A stretch of DNA of 20,120 nt from Pseudomonadota bacterium (GCA_023428785.1 JAEYWU010000023.1:1-20120), one strand, 5' to 3'; shown: positions 7,527-16,332, numbered from the stretch's first letter. The notes: a model not told the origin generated them from the sequence alone. Numbers and translations: made by a program.

Positions 7527-7591
7527 GTCCCGACTGTGCGCCGGGCTCGAACCATGGATTTAGCCGTACCCGTCTCCGGGGGAAAGGCGCC

Positions 7592-8803
7592 TTAGGGCTG
7601 CGCGCCGGTCAGGGCGGAAGACTCAGGGGCGAAATAGGCGTCGATAGCCTCGACCACCGCACCCATCAGCCGGCGGCGAGCTGACGAATCGCCCAGCGAG
7701 GCCTCGTCATCCGGATTGGTGATGAAGCCCATTTCCAGCAGGACCGCCGGAACGTCCGGCGCCAGCAGAACGGCGAGATTCTCGTTGCGGTGGCTGCGCG
7801 ACAGCAAGGGCGCCTCACGCCCCACCTGGTTCAGCAGCAGGCCGGCGAAGACCGATGAGCGGTTCAGCGTCGCCCTCTGGGTCAGGTCCAGCAGCACCCG
7901 GCGCACAGACGGATCGCCTGCGGGAAGGTCCACGCCGCCGTAGGGGCCGCCGTTCAGGGCCTGGCTGGCCGCGCGCTCTGCTCCGCGATCCGACAACGTA
8001 TAAACGCTGGCGCCGCGCGTATCCGGATTGCCGCCCGCGTCGGCGTGCAGCGAAATGAACAGGTCGGCGCCCGCCTCCCGCGCGATCGACACGCGACGCG
8101 CATGGGGCACCAGCACGTCCGTCGAGCGGGTCATGACCACGCGGTAGCGGCCCGTCGCTTCGAGTTGGCGGCGAAGCTCGAGAGCCGCGGCCAGATTGAG
8201 ATCGGCTTCTTCGGACGCCTGACCCAGGGCGCCGGGATCCGTGCCGCCGTGGCCGGCGTCGATGACGATAACCTGCCGCTCGGGCGGCTGGGGCGCGGTC
8301 CGCGCCTGGATCGGCGGCGGAGCCGGCCGGCCCTCGTCTGCGCGCGGCGCGGCGCCGGGCGCCGTCAGGTCGATGACGTAGCGATAGACCTCCACCCCGT
8401 CACCGGGCGGCAACAGGAACCGGCGACTGACGTTGGCAGGCCGCGTCAGAGCCAGGCGCAGGCGCCCCGCGCCGGCGCCGCGGCCGATCTCATAGCTCCG
8501 GACCAGGCCGACGCCCTGCCCCGAAAGGCCGTTGCCGGCGTCGATACCGGCCAGGTCGAGCACCAAAAAAGGATCGCCTCCGGATTCAGCGATGCGTCCA
8601 CTGGCTGAACGGGTCAGTTCGATAACCACACGCGTCTGTTCGGCGTCGCCGCCGAAGCGAACCCGGACGACGTCGGCTCGCGTCGGTCCATCGGCCATGC
8701 CCTGGCCGGCGGCGAAGGCTGCAACCACAAAGGCTGCAAGCGCGGTCAGGGTCACGGCCAGCCGCCGTGCGCTCCCGAATATTCCGCCCATCAACCCGCG
8801 CAC
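7592..8803 (-). CDS. amiC: N-acetylmuramoyl-L-alanine amidase (AmiC type)
   Basis: This zinc amidase cuts the bond between N-acetylmuramic acid and the stem peptide and is needed for daughter-cell separation. It has a signal peptide (ARRLAVTLTALAAFVVAAFAAG), an AMIN domain that targets septal wall (about 40-150), a Pro/Ala linker and an Amidase_3 domain (about 175-395). In the 403-aa product the zinc and catalytic residues are H185 (DAGHGG), E198 or E199 (SEEAD), H253 (SLHAD) and E357 (LLEMGF). I chose the GTG at 8803 because GGAG lies 8 nt upstream (8815-8812) and it gives a clean signal peptide. A longer reading from GTG at 8872 is open but puts 23 residues before that signal and has no clear binding site. 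The gene is divergent from rne. Confidence 0.94.
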   Translation of the reverse strand: MRGLMGGIFGSARRLAVTLTALAAFVVAAFAAGQGMADGPTRADVVRVRFGGDAEQTRVVIELTRSASGRIAESGGDPFLVLDLAGIDAGNGLSGQGVGLVRSYEIGRGAGAGRLRLALTRPANVSRRFLLPPGDGVEVYRYVIDLTAPGAAPRADEGRPAPPPIQARTAPQPPERQVIVIDAGHGGTDPGALGQASEEADLNLAAALELRRQLEATGRYRVVMTRSTDVLVPHARRVSIAREAGADLFISLHADAGGNPDTRGASVYTLSDRGAERAASQALNGGPYGGVDLPAGDPSVRRVLLDLTQRATLNRSSVFAGLLLNQVGREAPLLSRSHRNENLAVLLAPDVPAVLLEMGFITNPDDEASLGDSSARRRLMGAVVEAIDAYFAPESSALTGAQP

Positions 8804-9210
8804 GCCCGCTTCTCCAAACGCTTCGCGCCCATCATGCCAGAGGTTGAAGGCAAAAGGGTTAAGGGCGCCCACAAGGAAGGCGGTTTTCGCGGCTTTCTTT
8901 TAGGCCCCGCATCTTGCTAAAAGGGGGTCGCTCGCCCAGCTAGCCCTCCGAGGAGGGTGGGCCTGAAGGGCTGGCGCTCCCGGCGTGTCCGAGACGGCTG
9001 AGATCAGCCAACGACGATTCGCCGATCCCCGCGCATCCGCGCGACCATTGAGACACGACCCCATGGGCCGCACCGCCGCCGTTTTCCGGCTTGAATCAGG
9101 ACCCGCTTTCGGCGGCCTGATCGCGTGTGCGCCAACCACCCCACAATGGCGAGCCGCCCGCGTCCCCGCAGGACGCCTGGCTTCGGCGCGCCTCGGAGAC
9201 CACTACGACC
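8804..9210. promoter_or_regulatory. Divergent amiC/rne control region and rne leader
   Basis: This 407-nt gap between amiC and rne holds no convincing gene. GCTAAAAG (8916-8923) resembles the Caulobacter -10 box and would point toward rne; no good -35 was found. Downstream are several stems: CCCTCC-GA-GGAGGG (8944-8957), the strong stem at 9095-9121 (listed separately) and GCGTCC-CCGCA-GGACGC (9160-9176). AGCCCT (8942-8947) could pair instead with AGGGCT (8967-8972), so two folds compete. In E. coli a structured rne 5' leader lets RNase E cut its own mRNA. Similar feedback here is an inference. Confidence 0.4.
9095..9121 (+). promoter_or_regulatory. Hairpin in the rne leader
   Basis: ATCAGG (9095-9100) pairs with CCTGAT (9116-9121), and CCGC (9103-9106) pairs with GCGG (9112-9115). 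This gives a 10-bp stem with a 2-nt bulge (AC) and a TTTCG loop. It lies about 90 nt before the rne ATG. By position it could be a recognition element for RNase E autoregulation, but no T-tract follows and it is not a terminator. The stem is seen directly; its function is inferred. Confidence 0.4.
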
Positions 9211-11688
9211 ATGTCGAAAATCATGCTGATCGATGCGGCGCACGCGGAAGAAACCCGCGTCGCCGTCGTCAACGACCGCCGGGTTGAGGATTTCGATTTC
9301 GAAAGTCGCGATCGCAAACAGCTTCGCGGCAACATCTATCTGGCCAAGGTCACGCGCGTAGAGCCGAGCCTCCAGGCCGCCTTCGTCGAATACGGCGGAA
9401 ACCGTCACGGCTTCCTCGCCTTCAACGAAATCCATCCGGACTACTATCAGATCCCGGTCGCCGACCGCGAAGCCATCATGGCCGAGGCGGAAACCGAAGA
9501 AGAGAAGGCCGAAGCTGAGGCTGAAGCCGACAACGACGAAGGCCTGTCGGTGGACGAGGCCAAGCTGCGCCGTCGCCTGATGCGCCGCTACAAGATCCAG
9601 GAAGTGATCCGCCGCCGGCAGATCCTGCTGGTGCAGGTCGTCAAGGAAGAGCGCGGCGCCAAGGGCGCGGCCCTGACCACCCGCCTGTCACTGGCTGGCC
9701 GTTACTGCGTGCTGATGCCCAACACCGGCAAGGGCGGCGGCATCTCGCGCAAGATCACCTCGGCTACCGACCGCAAGCGCCTCAAGGCTGCCGCCCAGTC
9801 GCTCGACGTGCCGGCCGGCATGGGCCTGATCATCCGTACGGCCGGCGCCAAACGGACCAAGACCGAGATCAAGCGCGACTACGAATATCTGCTGCGCCTG
9901 TGGGAAGACATCCGTGAGACGACCCTGTCGTCGCACGCCCCGACCCTGATCTACGAAGAAGAAGACCTCGTCCGCCGGGCTGTGCGCGACATGTTCGACA
10001 AGGACTTCGAGAGCCTGCAGGTCGAGGGCGAAGACGCCTGGCGCGAGGCCCGCGACTTCATGCGCGTGCTGTCCCCGTCGCTCGCCAAGAAGGTCCAGCT
10101 CTACGACGGCTCGACCCCGCTCTTCGTCAAGCACAAGGTCGAGGACGTCCTGGCCCAGCTGCAAACGCCGGTCGTTTCCCTGAAATCCGGCGGCTATCTG
10201 GTCATCAACCAGACCGAGGCCCTCGTCGCCATCGACGTCAACTCAGGCAAGGCGACCAAGGAACGCAACATCGAGGCGACCGCCCTCAAGACCAACCTTG
10301 AGGCCGCCGAGGAAGCCGCCCGCCAGATGCGCCTGCGTGACCTCGCGGGCCTGGTGGTCATCGACTTCATCGACATGGATGAGTCCAAGAACAACCGCGC
10401 CGTCGAAAAGGCGCTGGCCTCAGCCCTCGAAGCCGACCGCGCCCGCATCCAGATGGGCAAGATCTCGCAGTTCGGCCTGATGGAGATCAGCCGCCAGCGC
10501 CGCCGCATGGGCCTGCTGGAAGGCGTGACCCACACCTGCGAACACTGCGCGGGTACCGGCCGTATCCGCTCGACGGAATCGGCGGCCCTGCTGGCCATGC
10601 GCGCCGCCGAGATGGAAGCCGGCAAGGGCTCGGGCGCCGTCGCCCTGCGCGCGCCTGCCGCAGTCGCCCTCTACATCCTGAACCACAAGCGCGACACCCT
10701 GGCCCGCCTGCACGCGACCGCCGGGCTGTTCATCAGCGTCCAGATCGACGACAGCCTGTCCGCCGGCGAATGCGCCATCGAGCGTATCGAGATGGTCGAT
10801 ATTCCCGTCCCGGTCGCTCCGGCGGTGACCCGCTCGCGGGTCGCCTACCGTCCCGAGGACGAGGCCGATGAGGCCGTCGAGGACGATGTCGACGCGGACG
10901 AAGACGAGGACCTCGGCGAAGAGGACGAGGCCGAGACCGAAACCGCTTCGGACTCCGGCGACGGCGAAGGCCGTGGCCGCAGCCGCCGCCGCCGCCGCCG
11001 TCGTGGCGGTCGCCGCGACGACAGCGAGGCCCAGTCTGACGAGGCGCAAGCCGTCCCATCGCTCTCTTCCGATGACGACGATGAGGACGGCGGCCATCGC
11101 CGCCGCCGCCGCGGCCGCCGCGGCGGACGTCGCGGCCGGGACGATGAGGGCGGTCGTGATGACGTCTACGGCTGGGTCCGTGGCCGCACCCCGTCGGTAG
11201 ATGATCCCTACGTCTGGTTCGACCCGCTGGAACGCCGCTCAGCTCCCGCGCCCCAGGGGCCCAAGGCCGCGCCGGCTCCGGTCGCCGAAGCCGCTGTCGA
11301 GTCCGAAACTGTGGTCGCCGCGGCCGATCCGGCTCCGCAGACCAAGCCCGAAGGCCGCCGCCGCCGCGTCCGTCGCAAGACGCCGGCCGCCGATATCCAG
11401 GCGACCGAGGTGAGCGAAGACGCGCCTCAGGTCCAGGTCGAAGCCGAAGCGCCGACGAGCCCGGCTCCCGAACCCCAGCCCGAGCCCGAGCGGGTTGAGA
11501 TCAGCGAGCCGGAACCTGTCGTGGAGGCGGTCGAAGCCGCCGCCGAGCCGGAACCGGCCGCCGAGCCTGCCGTTGCTCAAGCGGCGCCCGCGCCGCGCGC
11601 CAAGGCCCAACAAAAGCCACCTCAGGAGGGCGAGATCACTGCGCCGCCCGAGAAGCCCAAGAAGGGCTGGTGGCGTCTGGGACGCTGA
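9211..11688 (+). CDS. rne: Ribonuclease E
   Basis: This essential endoribonuclease starts mRNA decay and processes rRNA and tRNA precursors, and it is the scaffold of the RNA degradosome. The 825-aa product starts MSKIMLIDAAHAEETRV, as in other alphaproteobacteria; the frame is open for 28 more codons upstream but that part is not conserved-looking. The S1 domain carries an acidic insertion (about 90-125, Glu/Ala-rich). The catalytic aspartates are D342 (AIDVNSG) and D385 (VVIDFIDM), spaced 43 apart as D303/D346 in E. coli. The Zn-link cysteines are C443 and C446 (CEHC). After about residue 535 the chain is disordered, with alternating acidic and arginine blocks (RRRRRRRGGRRDD, RRRRRGRRGGRRGRDD), and it ends in KPKKGWWRLGR. 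In Caulobacter the terminal GWW motif binds PNPase. A GGAG (9195-9198) lies 12 nt upstream, a rather long spacing. Confidence 0.96.
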   Translation: MSKIMLIDAAHAEETRVAVVNDRRVEDFDFESRDRKQLRGNIYLAKVTRVEPSLQAAFVEYGGNRHGFLAFNEIHPDYYQIPVADREAIMAEAETEEEKAEAEAEADNDEGLSVDEAKLRRRLMRRYKIQEVIRRRQILLVQVVKEERGAKGAALTTRLSLAGRYCVLMPNTGKGGGISRKITSATDRKRLKAAAQSLDVPAGMGLIIRTAGAKRTKTEIKRDYEYLLRLWEDIRETTLSSHAPTLIYEEEDLVRRAVRDMFDKDFESLQVEGEDAWREARDFMRVLSPSLAKKVQLYDGSTPLFVKHKVEDVLAQLQTPVVSLKSGGYLVINQTEALVAIDVNSGKATKERNIEATALKTNLEAAEEAARQMRLRDLAGLVVIDFIDMDESKNNRAVEKALASALEADRARIQMGKISQFGLMEISRQRRRMGLLEGVTHTCEHCAGTGRIRSTESAALLAMRAAEMEAGKGSGAVALRAPAAVALYILNHKRDTLARLHATAGLFISVQIDDSLSAGECAIERIEMVDIPVPVAPAVTRSRVAYRPEDEADEAVEDDVDADEDEDLGEEDEAETETASDSGDGEGRGRSRRRRRRRGGRRDDSEAQSDEAQAVPSLSSDDDDEDGGHRRRRRGRRGGRRGRDDEGGRDDVYGWVRGRTPSVDDPYVWFDPLERRSAPAPQGPKAAPAPVAEAAVESETVVAAADPAPQTKPEGRRRRVRRKTPAADIQATEVSEDAPQVQVEAEAPTSPAPEPQPEPERVEISEPEPVVEAVEAAAEPEPAAEPAVAQAAPAPRAKAQQKPPQEGEITAPPEKPKKGWWRLGR

Positions 11689-11726
11689 CCGGGAGCTGAG
11701 GGTCGGCGCTGTCGAGGAGTAGGGAC

Positions 11727-13106
11727 ATGACCAGGTCTTGGCGTGGATGGCTTTCGGCAGCTGCAGCGATTGCAGTCTGGGTGTCGACACCGGTCCTCGC
11801 CCAGGCCCAGTCCCTGATCCGCGACACCGAGATCGAGATGATCATCCGGGATGGGGCCGACCCCATCCTGGAGGCCTCGGGCCTTAATCCTGAAGACGTG
11901 ACCATCATGCTGGTCAACGATCCGACGCTGAACGCCTTCGCTATGCAGGGCCAGCGAATGGGTTTCCATACCGGTCTGATCCTTGAGGCCGATACGCCCA
12001 ACCAGTTCCTGGGCGTGCTCGCCCACGAGGCCGGTCACCTGTCGGGCGGCCACACCATTCGCGGCGAGATGCAGCAGGCCGGCATGAAGCCCTTTTTGCT
12101 GACCATGGGCCTGGGCGTTCTGGCTATGCTAGCTGGCGCGCCCGACGCCGGCGCCCTGCTGATCGGCAACTCCGGCTATTTCGGCACCATCGGCGCCCTG
12201 ACCTATTCGCGCAGCCAGGAAGCCGCCGCCGACCAGGCCGCGGCGACCGCCATGGAGGCCGCAGGCGTTTCCGGCCGCGGCCTCGTCGAGTTCTTCGAGG
12301 AGTTCCGGTACCAGGAACTGTTCTCGGACGAGCGCCAGTACCCCTTCTTCCGCAGCCACCCACTGTCCAACGACCGGATCGCCGCCCTGCGCCGTCGCGT
12401 CCAGGGCCAGTCCCACTACGACGCCGTCGACAGCGAGGAGGACCTGTTCAATCACCGTGTGATGCAGGCCAAGCTGTATGCCTTCCTCAATCCGCCGGCC
12501 TATACGCTGCAGCGCTACCCCTCGAGCGACACCTCCTATGAGGCCCGCTACGCCCGGGCGATCGCGGCCTACCGCGCCAGCCACACCGACGACGCGATCC
12601 GCCAGATCGACGCCTTGCTGGAAGAGAATCCCGAGAACGCCTTCCTTTGGGAGCTTCGCGGCCAGGTCCTGTTCGAGAGCGGCCGTGTCGCCGAGGCCGA
12701 GCCGGCGCACCGGCGCTCTGTCGAGCTGATGCCGGAGGCCGGCCTGCTGCGCCTGAACCTGGCCCAGGCCATTATCGCTCTCGACGATCCCATGCGGATG
12801 GAAGAGGGCATCGCCGAGCTGCATCGTTCGCTGGCCTATGAGCGGGACAATCCCTTCGCCTATCTGCTGATGTCGCGCGCCTATGGCGCCATCGGCGAGG
12901 ACGGCCAGGCGCGTCTGGCCCAGGCCGAGTACCACTTCGCCATCAACGAGATGCTCGAGGCCCAGCGCTCCGCCGTCTTCGCCCGCCAGCGCCTGGAGCC
13001 GGGCACCGCCCCCTACCAGCGCGCGGTCGACATCATCCTGGCGTCCGGCGCGACCTTCGAGGACATCGAGGCGCTGGATCGCGCCAACGCCAGCGACAGC
13101 CGCTGA
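11727..13106 (+). CDS. Periplasmic M48 metalloprotease with TPR repeats (BepA-like)
   Basis: This 459-aa zinc protease is predicted to act in the periplasm. It has a signal peptide (1-26, ending PVLAQA), an M48 domain with HEAGH (H100, E101, H104) and the third ligand E165 in SRSQEAAADQ, and C-terminal TPR-like helices (about 270-430, including ARYARAIAAYRASHTDDAIRQ-type repeats). BepA in E. coli, which has the same layout, degrades stalled outer-membrane proteins and assists LptD assembly, so quality control at the outer membrane is the likely role. The ATG has GAGGAG at 11714-11719, 7 nt upstream. It follows rne by 38 nt and precedes the DsbA-like gene by 11 nt, so co-transcription with one or both is likely. 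The exact substrate is unknown. Confidence 0.9.
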   Translation: MTRSWRGWLSAAAAIAVWVSTPVLAQAQSLIRDTEIEMIIRDGADPILEASGLNPEDVTIMLVNDPTLNAFAMQGQRMGFHTGLILEADTPNQFLGVLAHEAGHLSGGHTIRGEMQQAGMKPFLLTMGLGVLAMLAGAPDAGALLIGNSGYFGTIGALTYSRSQEAAADQAAATAMEAAGVSGRGLVEFFEEFRYQELFSDERQYPFFRSHPLSNDRIAALRRRVQGQSHYDAVDSEEDLFNHRVMQAKLYAFLNPPAYTLQRYPSSDTSYEARYARAIAAYRASHTDDAIRQIDALLEENPENAFLWELRGQVLFESGRVAEAEPAHRRSVELMPEAGLLRLNLAQAIIALDDPMRMEEGIAELHRSLAYERDNPFAYLLMSRAYGAIGEDGQARLAQAEYHFAINEMLEAQRSAVFARQRLEPGTAPYQRAVDIILASGATFEDIEALDRANASDSR

Positions 13107-13117
13107 CAGGACACCCC

Positions 13118-13963
13118 ATGACCGAGACCCCGCCCGAGGCGCCCCGGCCCCGCCAGAGCATGCTTGACCGCTTCAATCCCGGCTGGGCGGCGCTCGCCGT
13201 CTCGCTGGTCGCCCTGATCCTGGCGGCCGCGCCCTTTGTCTCGGGCGGCATGACGGGTCCGGTGCGCAATGCGCTGCTGAACAATCCGGAAATCCTGCGC
13301 GAGGCCAGCGAGCGCCTGCAGCAGCAGGAGCTGGCCGCCGTCCAGGCCGCCGCCCGCGCCGCCATCGCCCAGAACCTGCCGGCCCTGAACGACGACCCCC
13401 GCGACCCGGCCATCGGCCCTGAGGACGCCCGCGTCACCGTCGTCCAGTTCTTCGACTACCGCTGCCCCTACTGCAAGCAGATCGCCGACGATTACATGAC
13501 GCTGGTCGAGGCCAATCCGGACGTCCGCTTCGTCTTCAAGGAATGGCCGATCCTGGACCGCGACGAACCCCTGTCGGAGTTCGCCGCCCGCGCCGCCATC
13601 GCCGCCGACCGCCAGGGCCGCTACGCCCGGGTTCACCAGGCCCTGATGGCCGCCCAGACCATCGACCAGGCGGGCGTCGAGGCCATCCTCCAAGGCGCCG
13701 GGCTCGACATGGAGCAGGCCCGCGCCGACATCGCCGCCGCCGAGACCGGCCAGCATCTCAGCGACGTCATGAGCCTGGCCCGCACCATTGGCGCCTCGGG
13801 CACCCCGACCTTTATCGTCAACGGCCAGATGCTCGAGGCCCGCTCGGCCCGGGATATCCAGGACGCGATCAACCTCGCTCGCCAAAGCGCAGGGAACGAA
13901 GACGCCGCGCCTTCGACCGCTCAAGGTGCTGCGGCTGATCAGGCGGCGGACGCAGGCCGCTGA
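13118..13963 (+). CDS. Membrane-anchored DsbA-family thiol oxidoreductase
   Basis: This 281-aa thioredoxin-fold protein has an N-terminal anchor (about 23-44, WAALAVSLVALILAAAPF) and then a helical stalk rich in Glu/Gln/Ala (about 50-85). The catalytic domain carries CPYC (C116, C119) in FFDYRCPYCKQ and the cis-proline loop GTPTFIVNG near residue 230. This is the pattern of ScsC/Com1/BdbD-like members of the DsbA family, which make or shuffle disulfides in the periplasm. The stalk resembles the oligomerisation region of ScsC-type proteins, so isomerase activity is possible. The C-terminus is an Ala-rich tail. The start ATG has CAGGA at 13107-13111 and lies 11 nt after the M48 gene. Partners could be envelope proteins handled by the M48 protease. 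The precise activity, oxidase or isomerase, cannot be read from sequence. Confidence 0.9.
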   Translation: MTETPPEAPRPRQSMLDRFNPGWAALAVSLVALILAAAPFVSGGMTGPVRNALLNNPEILREASERLQQQELAAVQAAARAAIAQNLPALNDDPRDPAIGPEDARVTVVQFFDYRCPYCKQIADDYMTLVEANPDVRFVFKEWPILDRDEPLSEFAARAAIAADRQGRYARVHQALMAAQTIDQAGVEAILQGAGLDMEQARADIAAAETGQHLSDVMSLARTIGASGTPTFIVNGQMLEARSARDIQDAINLARQSAGNEDAAPSTAQGAAADQAADAGR

Positions 13964-13997
13964 GTATGGCGCCGGAAGCCCACTCCGCGATTTAGCT

Positions 13998-14034
13998 TGA
14001 GAAGCAGTCGCAATTCGCTTGCGAATGCCTCTCA
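13998..14034. promoter_or_regulatory. Mirror-symmetric Fur-like operator
   Basis: TTGCGAATGCCTCTCA (14019-14034, + strand) and TTGCGACTGCTTCTCA (the - strand of 13998-14013) face each other across a 5-nt spacer and agree at 14 of 16 positions. Its inner core, TCGCAA-N5-TTGCGA (14008-14024), is a perfect palindrome. Each arm resembles the TTGCGAATGATTCTCA-type boxes found before many TonB receptor genes. A possible -35 (TTGCGAA, 14019-14025) lies inside the right arm, with GCTATCGC (14040-14047) as -10 after 14 nt, so a bound repressor would block the promoter. Iron control by Fur or another metalloregulator is inferred from position and similarity. Confidence 0.6.
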
Positions 14035-14076
14035 CCATCGCTATCGCCCGCCGATCATTTCTGACCGGGGGATTCC

Positions 14077-16332
14077 ATGTCCTGCAACTACCGCGCGCCG
14101 CTGTCGCTGCGCATCCTTGGGGCTGGCGCCGTCGCGGCTGCCGCCCTGTCTACGCCGGCGCTGGCCGACGACATCCAGGGCGCTGACGCCCAAAGCCGTC
14201 AGCCGTCGGGCCAAGAGGTCGAGGTCGACCCGATCGAGGTCCGCGCCGAGCGCCTGAACGAGCACCCCTACGCCGACCCGGACGCCCCCTATCGCACCCT
14301 GTCCTCGGCCTCGCCGCTGCTGACCGAGCCGCTGCAGGAAACGCCCAAGTCGATCACCGTCCTGTCGGCCGACTACATCGACGACCTCGGCGTCGGCGGC
14401 CTGCGCGAGGTCCTGACCATCCAGCCGGGCATCACCTTGGGGACCGGCGAGGGCGGCAACGCCTTCGGCGACCGCTTCTTCATCCGCGGCTTCGACGTGC
14501 GCAACGACATCTATGTCGACGGCGTACGCGATCCGGGCGTCAGCATCCGCGATTCCTTCGGCATCGAGCAGATCGAGATCCTGCGCGGCCCGTCTTCGGC
14601 CTTCGCCGGTCGCGGCACCACCGGCGGCGCGGTCAGCCTGATCACAAAACAGCCCGCCCCCGTCGACTTCGCTGACGCCGAACTGGTCATCGGCAGCGCC
14701 AATCTGGTGCGCGGCACCTTCGACGTCAGCCAGCACCTGACCGACACCATCGCGGTGCGCGCCAACGTCATGTACCAGGACGCCAACGTCCCGGGGCGCG
14801 AGGCGGTCTACAACAACCGCTGGGGCATCGCCCTGGCCGGCGAATGGTCCCCGACCGCCGACCTGCGCATCGGCGCGGACTATTACCACCTCGAGACCGA
14901 CTACATGCCCGACTGGGGCGTGCCTTATGACGTCGCCAACAACCGTCCGTTCGATGTGAACCGCGAGAACTTCTACGGCATCACCGAGCGCGACTTCGGC
15001 GAGTCCTATGTCGACGTCTACACTCTTTCGGCCGACTGGCGGCTGGGCGACGGCCTGAGCCTGCGTTCGATCGTCCGCTACGGCGACACCGGCAACGCCT
15101 ACACCGCATCTGCGCCCGAGCGCCCCGATCCGGTGGCCGGCACCGTCAGCGCCAACGCCAAGCGCCGAAACGCCATCACCGAATATCTGGTCAACCAGAC
15201 CCAGCTGACCTGGAGCACGGTTTTCGGCGGCCTGGAGCACACCATCGTCGGCGGCTACGAAATCTCGGGCGAGCGGATCCTGAACCGTCAGGGCTCCTTC
15301 ACCGAATGCGCCACTGACCCCTGCACCGGCGCCACCGGCAATCCGCTCCAGGACCTGTACAACCCGAACCCCTATCGCCCCTGGGCGACCGCGGACAACG
15401 GCATCGTCAGCCGCAACCGCATCGAGGTCGCCAGCCGCGCCGTCTATCTGATCGACACCATCCGGCTGAACGACCAGTGGCGTATCCAGGGCGGCCTGCG
15501 CTGGGACAACTACGACGTCGAGCTGCGCAATGTCGCGACCGCCACCGGCGTCCTGACCGCTCGGGAATCCAGCTCGTCCTTCGTGAACTGGCACCTCGGC
15601 GTCGCCTATCTGCCGCGCCCGGACGTGACGCTCTACGCCAACATCGCCTCGTCTTCGAACCCGTCGGGCGAGCAGCTGGATTCGACCGGCCTGGACTACG
15701 GCGGCCTCGACGCCCGCATCGTGGACCTGGACCCCGAGCGCAACATCGCCTGGGAGCTGGGCGTCAAGACCAGCCTGTTCAACGACAACGTCAGCCTGAC
15801 CGCCGCCATCTTCGAGATCAACAAGACCGACGCCCGCACCGTCGTCGGCTCCGGCCCGACCGCCGTCGTCACCCTGGACGGCGAGCAGCGGGTCCGCGGC
15901 CTGGAAGTCCTGGTCGCCGGCAACATCACGCGTGACTGGAGCGTCTTCGGCGGGATCACGCTCATGGACACCGAGGTCGTCGAGAGCGGCCAGCCGTCCC
16001 AGGTCGGCCAGCCCTTCCCGAACGTCTCGGAGGTCAGCTTCACCATGACCTCGCGCTACGAGATCACCGACCGCCTGAACGTCGGCGGCACCGCCATCTA
16101 CAACTCCGAGCGCTTCGGCGGCACGATCACGGCCGGTACGACCCAGACGCCGGACTATTGGCGTTTCGACCTGTTCGGCGGCTATCAGTTGAACGACAAC
16201 GTCGAGGTCTCCTTCAATGTCCTCAACGTGACCGACGAGGTCTATTACGACGCCCTCTATCGCTCGAGCACGCCGTTCACCTACATTGCGCCGGGCCGGT
16301 CGGTTCAGTTCAGGATCGACTACGACTTCTAG
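14077..16332 (+). CDS. TonB-dependent catecholate siderophore receptor (Fiu/PiuA type)
   Basis: This 751-aa outer-membrane receptor is predicted to import ferric siderophores using TonB energy. The signal peptide (1-30) ends at TPALA-DD. The plug domain (about 80-205) contains the family segments RFFIRGFDVRNDIYVDGVRDPG and IEILRGPSSAFAGRGTTGGAVSLITK. The rest is a 22-stranded barrel ending in the typical aromatic strand VQFRIDYDF. An extracellular loop holds a likely disulfide (ECATDPCTG, near 409-414). Catecholate specificity is inferred from resemblance to Fiu and from the PiuC-type dioxygenase that follows after 12 nt, the same pairing as fiu-ybiX in E. coli and piuA-piuC in Pseudomonas. 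A GGGGGA (14067-14072) precedes the ATG, and a GATTC (14071-14075), a possible CcrM methylation site, sits between them. Upstream lies a Fur-like operator. Confidence 0.93.
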   Translation: MSCNYRAPLSLRILGAGAVAAAALSTPALADDIQGADAQSRQPSGQEVEVDPIEVRAERLNEHPYADPDAPYRTLSSASPLLTEPLQETPKSITVLSADYIDDLGVGGLREVLTIQPGITLGTGEGGNAFGDRFFIRGFDVRNDIYVDGVRDPGVSIRDSFGIEQIEILRGPSSAFAGRGTTGGAVSLITKQPAPVDFADAELVIGSANLVRGTFDVSQHLTDTIAVRANVMYQDANVPGREAVYNNRWGIALAGEWSPTADLRIGADYYHLETDYMPDWGVPYDVANNRPFDVNRENFYGITERDFGESYVDVYTLSADWRLGDGLSLRSIVRYGDTGNAYTASAPERPDPVAGTVSANAKRRNAITEYLVNQTQLTWSTVFGGLEHTIVGGYEISGERILNRQGSFTECATDPCTGATGNPLQDLYNPNPYRPWATADNGIVSRNRIEVASRAVYLIDTIRLNDQWRIQGGLRWDNYDVELRNVATATGVLTARESSSSFVNWHLGVAYLPRPDVTLYANIASSSNPSGEQLDSTGLDYGGLDARIVDLDPERNIAWELGVKTSLFNDNVSLTAAIFEINKTDARTVVGSGPTAVVTLDGEQRVRGLEVLVAGNITRDWSVFGGITLMDTEVVESGQPSQVGQPFPNVSEVSFTMTSRYEITDRLNVGGTAIYNSERFGGTITAGTTQTPDYWRFDLFGGYQLNDNVEVSFNVLNVTDEVYYDALYRSSTPFTYIAPGRSVQFRIDYDF

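Noticed and set aside
6525..7595. 356-codon + frame antisense to the PBP1A gene
   Set aside because: It covers the conserved glycosyltransferase coding strand in mirror image; the product is His/Gly/Arg/Val-rich without recognisable motifs.
8804..8872. GTG start at 8872 for amiC
   Set aside because: It would place 23 extra residues before the signal peptide and lacks a clear ribosome binding site; the GTG at 8803 has GGAG at 8-nt spacing.
9127..9210. 28-codon N-terminal extension of RNase E
   Set aside because: Family proteins begin at the MSK-MLIDAAHAEETRV segment, and the extension overlaps a leader hairpin (9160-9176).
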